From contig NZ_LT707417.1 in the NCBI RefSeq assembly GCF_900155585.1, forward strand, positions 434,001-498,000: DNA of 64,000 nucleotides. Reading direction: 5' to 3'. The DNA comes from Aedoeadaptatus urinae (lineage in GTDB: Bacteria; Bacillota; Clostridia; Tissierellales; Peptoniphilaceae). Position numbers and translations under genes: made by a program. Positions 59,486-64,000 of this stretch are shown here, piece by piece (positions within the stretch are counted from its first letter, which is position 1; every line of letters starts with the position of its first letter). Under the pieces are notes generated by a model. That model searched no databases. It was not told the DNA's origin and saw nothing but the letters and a program-made list of their open reading frames with translations.

Positions 59486-61214
59486 TACATTTAAGAAGTT
59501 ATGGAAATTTGCAGAGCGTGAGCAAGGAATGATTCGCTCCTCGGTGATCTGGAGTTTTTTTGGCGCGATTTTTAACGTTTTTCAATTTATGGCCATCTAT
59601 TTGGTCATTGCGGCGATTATAAAGCAGGAAATTACGTGGCAGACGATTGGTATGTGCAGCGCATTCTTATTGCTTTCCTTACTGGGCATCATTATTTCTA
59701 AGAAAAATTCCATGCTTAAGCAAACGCATGCCGGCTATTTTACAGCCGCAAATAAACGTATCGCTATGGGAGAAAAAATCAAAAAAGTGCCAATGGGCTT
59801 TTTCAATGATTTTAGCTTAGGAAATTTAACGGCCATTGCGACGACAAAGTTGGACAGTCTCGAAACTTGGGTGCCCACACTTTTTATTATGGTATTCGGC
59901 GGTCTGCTTGTAACCGTGGTATTTATCCTGTCCCTTTTTATGCTACATTGGAAAATTGCACTCATTGCTATCGCTGGGTCTTTGATTTTCTTGGCGGCGG
60001 CCGCTTTAATGCAGCAAAGATCTAAAAAGAGTTCGGATCGAGTTTCTGTTGTACAAAGCGATCTCACGAAAGAAGTGCTGGCAACCTTGCAAGGTATGCA
60101 GATCATCAAGTCCTATAACTTGGGCGGACAAAATAACAACAAGTTGGATCAAAGTTTTGAAGAAACAAAAAAATCGACGTTGAGCCTTGAAAAGGCCGTT
60201 ACACCTTACACGGTACTGCTGAAAATCATCATTGCGATCACGATTTCGGTTATGATTGCCACAGCACTTTCATGCTACTTTTCGGGAGAGCTTGCTTTGG
60301 ACTATACCATCATGACGCTGGTTGCCAGTTTTGTGATTTTTAACAGTTTATTGGCTTCTGGTAGTGCTATGGCCATGCTTAGAACCATTGACAACGCGAT
60401 GGATTCTTATGATTACGTCAATCAAATGCAAGATATGCCGGAAGGTCATATCAATGATGCACTTCAGCAACACGATATTGAATTTAAAAATGTTTCCTTT
60501 GCCTATGGCGAAAAGCCAATCTTAAATAATGTGTCTTGCTATATCCCCGAAAGATCAATGACGGCTATCGTAGGGCCGTCTGGTTCAGGGAAAACAACTT
60601 TTTGCAATTTGATCTCTCGCTTTTGGGATGTCAATTCAGGAGAGATTCGCCTTGGAGGAAAGAACATAAAAGATTACTCCCTCGAAAATCTCATGAATCA
60701 TATTTCGATGGTCTTCCAAGATGTCTATCTTTTTGCCGATACGATTGAAAACAACATTAAATTCGGATGCCCAAATGCCACCCGCGATGATGTGATTGCG
60801 GCGGCAAAAAAGGCTCAGTGCCATGACTTTATTTCCGCCTTGCCCGATGGCTATCAGAGCATGATCGGAGAAGGTGGAACAAGTCTTTCCGGCGGAGAAA
60901 AACAGCGCATTTCCATTGCCAGGGCAATGCTGAAAGATGCACCGATTATCATCTTTGATGAAGCTACTGCAAATGTTGATCCGGAAAACGAAGACAAGCT
61001 GAAAGCAGCTATTGAAGCCCTTACTCAAAACAAAACCGTCATCATGATCGCGCACCGCTTGAAGACGATCCGTAATGCAAACCGGATTTTGGTACTGAAC
61101 AAAGCAGGGATTGAGCAGTGCGGTACACATGATGAATTGATGCTGCAAGGAGGTCTTTATCGAGATCTTATCGAATCGAGAAGCAAGGCGGAAAGCTGGA
61201 GATTCGCAAATTAA
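59478..61214 (+). CDS. ABC exporter, membrane plus ATPase half-transporter (second of a pair)
   Basis: A 578-aa partner with the same layout: membrane domain to about 310, Walker A GPSGSGKTT near 365, signature LSGGEKQRIS near 470, Walker B IIIFDEATA near 495 and H-loop IMIAHRLKTI. Both ATP sites look intact. The ATG at 59478 lies inside the end of the preceding gene and follows AGGTGAAGAAA. Together with its neighbour it should make one complete transporter. Confidence 0.93.
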   Translation: MINTFKKLWKFAEREQGMIRSSVIWSFFGAIFNVFQFMAIYLVIAAIIKQEITWQTIGMCSAFLLLSLLGIIISKKNSMLKQTHAGYFTAANKRIAMGEKIKKVPMGFFNDFSLGNLTAIATTKLDSLETWVPTLFIMVFGGLLVTVVFILSLFMLHWKIALIAIAGSLIFLAAAALMQQRSKKSSDRVSVVQSDLTKEVLATLQGMQIIKSYNLGGQNNNKLDQSFEETKKSTLSLEKAVTPYTVLLKIIIAITISVMIATALSCYFSGELALDYTIMTLVASFVIFNSLLASGSAMAMLRTIDNAMDSYDYVNQMQDMPEGHINDALQQHDIEFKNVSFAYGEKPILNNVSCYIPERSMTAIVGPSGSGKTTFCNLISRFWDVNSGEIRLGGKNIKDYSLENLMNHISMVFQDVYLFADTIENNIKFGCPNATRDDVIAAAKKAQCHDFISALPDGYQSMIGEGGTSLSGGEKQRISIARAMLKDAPIIIFDEATANVDPENEDKLKAAIEALTQNKTVIMIAHRLKTIRNANRILVLNKAGIEQCGTHDELMLQGGLYRDLIESRSKAESWRFAN

Positions 61215-61229
61215 AGTTTGGAACTAACA

Positions 61230-61272
61230 ACAACATCTTCGACAAAAAATGATTGTGCCTGATGTTGTCGAA
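61230..61272. repeat. two overlapping, mutually exclusive inverted repeats
   Basis: ACAACATC (61230-61237) pairs with GATGTTGT (61261-61268), while TTCGACAA (61238-61245) pairs with TTGTCGAA (61265-61272). The two right arms share four bases, so only one stem can form at a time. It lies between the second ABC gene and the MptD-like gene. Confidence 0.6.
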
Positions 61273-61278
61273 AATTAA

Positions 61279-61887
61279 ATGTTCAGAAAGGAATTTTATG
61301 ATGAAAAACTAAAAAATATTGTACAGATCGCCGTATTGGCAGTAATTGGCTGTGTTGTCTCCTTTGGAATCAGTATGCTGACGGGACTTTTAGGCATGGC
61401 TGCCCTCTACATTTCAGCCGGGTTTGCCGCTTTTGTGATCGGACCGACCTTTGTGATTGCGGCTCGAAAAGTACAAAAGCGTGGCACAGCGCTTCTCTTT
61501 TGGGCTGTGCTTGGGTTGGTATATGCAATTTTAGGTTATGGGATCATGATTCCGATTACTCTGATTGCAGGGATTGTCTGCGAGCTGATTATCGGAAAGT
61601 ACGATAATAGCAAACGCATCGCCATTGCTTTTAGTGTTGCCATGTTTACCGATTCGATGCACAGCATTCTTTTAACAAAAATTTTAGGCGTCGAAGGTTT
61701 AGTAAAATATATGTCATCTACCTTTTCTCCAGAACAAGCAGCACAAATGGTTGCCGCCTATACAAATGAAGTGATTTTGATAGCTGCTGCCGTTAATGTT
61801 GTGCTGTGCTTGTTAGCCGGATTTTTCGGAGTATTCATCAACAATAAGTTCTTTGAGAAAAGCACTCAGCAGAGCAAGCTCAAATAA
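61279..61887 (+). CDS. MptD-family membrane protein (putative ECF S component)
   Basis: A 202-aa protein with about five or six membrane segments, matching MptD-family proteins encoded beside ABC exporter pairs (GISMLTGLLGMAALYISAGFAAFVIGPTFV; FSVAMFTDSMHSILLTKILG). The annotated ATG has no ribosome site. A well-placed AAAGGAATTTTATGATG at 61287-61303 points to a start 20 bases later in another frame that meets a stop after four codons; one additional A in the AAAAA run would join it to this frame. The gene may thus be impaired, poorly started, or the base may be a sequence error. Confidence 0.75.
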   Translation: MFRKEFYDEKLKNIVQIAVLAVIGCVVSFGISMLTGLLGMAALYISAGFAAFVIGPTFVIAARKVQKRGTALLFWAVLGLVYAILGYGIMIPITLIAGIVCELIIGKYDNSKRIAIAFSVAMFTDSMHSILLTKILGVEGLVKYMSSTFSPEQAAQMVAAYTNEVILIAAAVNVVLCLLAGFFGVFINNKFFEKSTQQSKLK

Positions 61888-61992
61888 GATGAGCCGATCA
61901 TTTTCCCGCTTTATAAAAACGGATATCCTCCTCAATGGAGCGAAGAAATTTTTGATATGGTTTTAGAACAGGCAGAAAATTATAAAAATTAA
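61888..61992 (+). pseudogene. possible 3' tail of a type I restriction subunit (hsdR remnant)
   Basis: In frame after the MptD-like stop is an open stretch that reads NGYPPQWSEEIFDMVLEQAE and ends at TAA. YPP-x-EE-x-VLEQAE is like the C-terminal end of HsdR proteins. No start codon or rest of hsdR exists here. With hsdM cut at 56788, this is probably the other end of the same type I locus. Confidence 0.5.
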
Positions 61993-61994
61993 AT

Positions 61995-62030
61995 AAAAGG
62001 CTATGAGCACTCAAACTCATAGCCTTTTTC
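61995..62030 (+). terminator. terminator after the hsdR-like remnant
   Basis: AAAAGGCTATGAG pairs exactly with CTCATAGCCTTTTT around an eight-base loop. Confidence 0.88.
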
Positions 62031-62075
62031 ATTGTCTAAAGATTTTCTGAATCAGTTTTTCTAAACCGCCAATCC

Positions 62076-62101
62076 AAAGCCGCCTTCGGGTGGTTTTTTT
62101 T
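62076..62101 (+). terminator. second copy of the ATPase-gene terminator (repeat B, copy 2)
   Basis: AAAGCCGCC, TTCG loop, GGTGGT, T-run: one base different from the stem at 55775-55799. No gene ends just before it apart from the remnant. Nothing else is seen in 62031-62193. Confidence 0.8.
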
Positions 62102-62193
62102 GTCGGGAATTTCAGCTGATAAATACTATAAATTTCTTTAGGCGGAGGCCGTTTGATGGTATGATAGATTTATCATAGTAAGTAAAGGCTGGG

Positions 62194-63216
62194 ATGCACA
62201 TGAGAAAATATAGAAAAAGAGAGCATGTAGAAAATTATTTAAAGACGGATTACCGCGGCGATCCGCTGTTTAACGATATGTATCTGCCCCATATTTCTCT
62301 GCCGGAGCTTTCGGTAGATGAAATCGACACCTCCACCACCTATTTGGGCAAGGAGGTTCACTTCCCCCTGATGATCAATGCCATTACCGGGGGCACGGAG
62401 TTTGCGGAAAATATAAATTCCGACTTGGCGGAGCTTGCCAAGCGTTTCGATCTGCCTATGGCCGTGGGGAGTGAAACCATCGCCATGGAAGACGACGAGG
62501 CCGTGGAGAGCTTTGAAGTGGTGCGGGAGATCATCGGCGAGAATGGCATCGTCCTCGGGAACATGAACGGCAATTTAACCGTGGACGAGGCAAAGAAGGC
62601 CGTGGATATTATTCGCGCCGACGCCTTGCAGATCCATTTGAATCCGGCGCAGGAGCTGGCCATGGAAGAGGGAGACCGGGACTTTCGCGGCACGGCGGAA
62701 AGGATCCGCGCCGTGAACGAGGCCCTGGACGTGCCCGTTCTGGTAAAGGAAGTGGGCTTCGGCATGGACGCTTCCGTGGTGGAGAAGCTTTACGACTTGG
62801 GCATTCGCCACGTGGACATTTCCGGCTACGGCGGCACGAATTTCTTCGAGGTGGAAAATCTTCGCTACTTTAATTCGGATATGACGGAGCTTTACGGCTG
62901 GGGGATTCCCACGGCCTACGCCCTTCACGAGGCCGTGGCGCTGGGCAAGAAGGACCTCCACATTACGGCATCCGGCGGCATTCGCAGCGGCCTGGACCTG
63001 GTGAAGTGCATGATCCTCGGCGCCGACATGTGCGCCATCAGCGGTGAAATTTTAAAATACATCGTTCACGGCGGCGTGGATTACGCCTCGGTCTATTTAA
63101 ACGACCTGATCGAAAAGACGAAGATTGTCATGGTCCTCGTCGGTGCGAAAAATTTAGAGGAACTGAGACAGGTGAAGTGGAAAGCCACGGGCCGTCTCTT
63201 GGAATTATTGAAATAA
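62194..63216 (+). CDS. fni: type 2 isopentenyl-diphosphate isomerase
   Basis: A 340-aa FMN- and NADPH-dependent enzyme that interconverts IPP and DMAPP for isoprenoid synthesis. Motifs: PLMINAITGGTEFAENIN near residue 56, LPMAVGSETIAM, the signature LQIHLNPAQELAMEEGDRDF near 146-165, DISGYGGTNFFEVEN, and ITASGGIRSGLDLVKCMILGA. Its start could be ATG 62194 or 62200. An extended -10 (TGGTATGAT) lies about 30 bp upstream. Ordinary core gene directly after the island; trxB follows by 9 bp. Confidence 0.93.
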   Translation: MHMRKYRKREHVENYLKTDYRGDPLFNDMYLPHISLPELSVDEIDTSTTYLGKEVHFPLMINAITGGTEFAENINSDLAELAKRFDLPMAVGSETIAMEDDEAVESFEVVREIIGENGIVLGNMNGNLTVDEAKKAVDIIRADALQIHLNPAQELAMEEGDRDFRGTAERIRAVNEALDVPVLVKEVGFGMDASVVEKLYDLGIRHVDISGYGGTNFFEVENLRYFNSDMTELYGWGIPTAYALHEAVALGKKDLHITASGGIRSGLDLVKCMILGADMCAISGEILKYIVHGGVDYASVYLNDLIEKTKIVMVLVGAKNLEELRQVKWKATGRLLELLK

Positions 63217-63225
63217 GAGGGAATT

Positions 63226-64000
63226 ATGTACGATCTCATGATTATCGGCGGCGGCCCGGCGGGGCTTACCGCCGCCATTTACGCGAGCCGCGCCCATTTA
63301 AGCACGGTGATCTTCGAGCCGGAGCTGGACGGCGGGCAAATGGCCCTCACCATGTCTCTGGAAAATTACCCCGGCGCCCTCACCGAGGACACGGGTATGG
63401 ATATCGCCATGCGCATGGCGAAGCAGGCGGCGTCCTTCGGCGCGGTCACCATTCGCGAGCGGGTGATCGCCGTGGAAGATGAGGGCGAAAAGAAAATCGT
63501 GAAGACGGAGGCCGGAAGCTACGAGGGCAAGTATGTCATCGTGGCCACGGGCTCCAAGCCCAATCGCCTGGGCGTGCCCGGTGAAGAGGAATTCGTCTCC
63601 CGTGGCATCAGCTACTGCGCCACCTGCGACGGCGCCTTTTACCAAAACGGCGACGTCTATGTCATCGGCGGCGGCAATTCCGCCGTGGAAGAGGCCCTCT
63701 ACCTCGCCAATTTAGGGGCGAAGGTGACCATCGTTCACCGCAGAGACAGCTTCCGCGCCGAAAGCTTCTTGGGGAAGAAGGCTTTGGCCCACGAAAATAT
63801 TTCCGTGCTTTGGAACACGGAGCTGAAGGAAGTCGTGGGGGATGCCATGGCCGACGGCCTGGTCCTTTACAATAACAAGACCGACGAAACCTTTACGGTG
63901 AAAAAAGGCGACAGGCCTCTGGGCATTTTTATCTACGTCGGCGTGAAGCCCCAAACGAAATTTTTGGAAGGCCTTTTGAAATTGGACAGGGGCTATGTGA
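63226..64000 (+). CDS. trxB: thioredoxin reductase (partial, cut by the window edge)
   Basis: At least 258 codons with no stop before the window ends. FAD motif GGGPAGLTAAIYA at residue 8, redox pair YCATCDGAF (CxxC near 135), and NADPH motif GGGNSAVEEALYLA near 153 identify the low-molecular-weight enzyme that reduces thioredoxin. The second FAD motif would lie beyond the edge. AGAGGGAATT precedes the ATG. Probably in one operon with fni. Confidence 0.94.
   Translation, partial: MYDLMIIGGGPAGLTAAIYASRAHLSTVIFEPELDGGQMALTMSLENYPGALTEDTGMDIAMRMAKQAASFGAVTIRERVIAVEDEGEKKIVKTEAGSYEGKYVIVATGSKPNRLGVPGEEEFVSRGISYCATCDGAFYQNGDVYVIGGGNSAVEEALYLANLGAKVTIVHRRDSFRAESFLGKKALAHENISVLWNTELKEVVGDAMADGLVLYNNKTDETFTVKKGDRPLGIFIYVGVKPQTKFLEGLLKLDRGYV

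Noticed and set aside
56135-61992. A working type I restriction-modification system
   Set aside because: hsdM lacks its SAM and catalytic motifs, hsdS is missing, and only a short hsdR-like tail remains.
1-64000. tRNA or rRNA genes, prophage
   Set aside because: No cloverleaf-like pattern with CCA-ready ends, no rRNA consensus stretches and no phage structural genes were noticed; small tRNA genes cannot be fully excluded by eye.

Overview
This window looks like part of the chromosome of an anaerobic, Gram-positive Firmicute of moderate GC content, most like a Peptoniphilus or Aedoeadaptatus relative (Tissierellia). That placement is inferred from Firmicutes-style leaders (TPP, SAM-I, Mn, T-box), strong AGGAGG ribosome sites, the radical-SAM ThiH in place of an oxidative ThiO, paired CoA-transferases, an SLH surface protein and type III pantothenate kinase. 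No rRNA, tRNA, CRISPR array or intact mobile element was found.

Layout. 1-6156: an ABC ATPase with a small anchored protein, a glutathione reductase-like flavoprotein, a YeiH-type exporter divergent from a LysR regulator, and an AGCS amino-acid symporter. 6660-16011: thiamine biosynthesis in two blocks, thiS-F-G-H-E behind a promoter plus terminator hairpin with no TPP aptamer, then an EFR1 flavodoxin/ferredoxin and a NimA-like flavin protein, then a TPP riboswitch driving thiM-E-D-C, then a cyclase-family hydrolase. 16072-24227: a bifunctional PBP, a P1 peptidase, an ECF S component, coaX, dus, greA and lysS. 24228-26540: a COG0523 GTPase and a secondary-alcohol dehydrogenase, lying between two copies of the lysS terminator region. 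26723-31975: an SLH surface protein and two tandem CoA-transferases. 32024-36176: SAM-I riboswitch-metK, recD2 and a comF-like gene. 36227-51568: phzF-like, yihY-like, a two-component system, hpf, an FUSC exporter, an unrecognised 556-aa protein, cell-envelope genes (stalk-domain protein, polysaccharide deacetylase, murJ), a MoxR/VWA pair and T-box-serS. 51621-55773: a secreted stalk-domain protein and a Mn-riboswitch-controlled P-type ATPase.

55800-62100 is an AT-richer accessory island. It holds a truncated hsdM, what looks like the tail of hsdR about 5 kb further on, transposon-end-like repeats, and between them a TetR regulator, two ABC exporters and an MptD-like membrane protein. The TetR gene has a perfect 32-bp palindrome at its promoter and four tandem copies of its own ribosome site plus start codons. 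The window closes with core genes: type 2 IPP isomerase (fni) and a trxB cut by the window edge.

Most interesting observations: the two accessory cargos that both sit between duplicated terminators; the TetR initiation region; the thiS leader; the 33-nt palindrome inside the GTPase gene; the likely one-base change at the start of the MptD-like gene.
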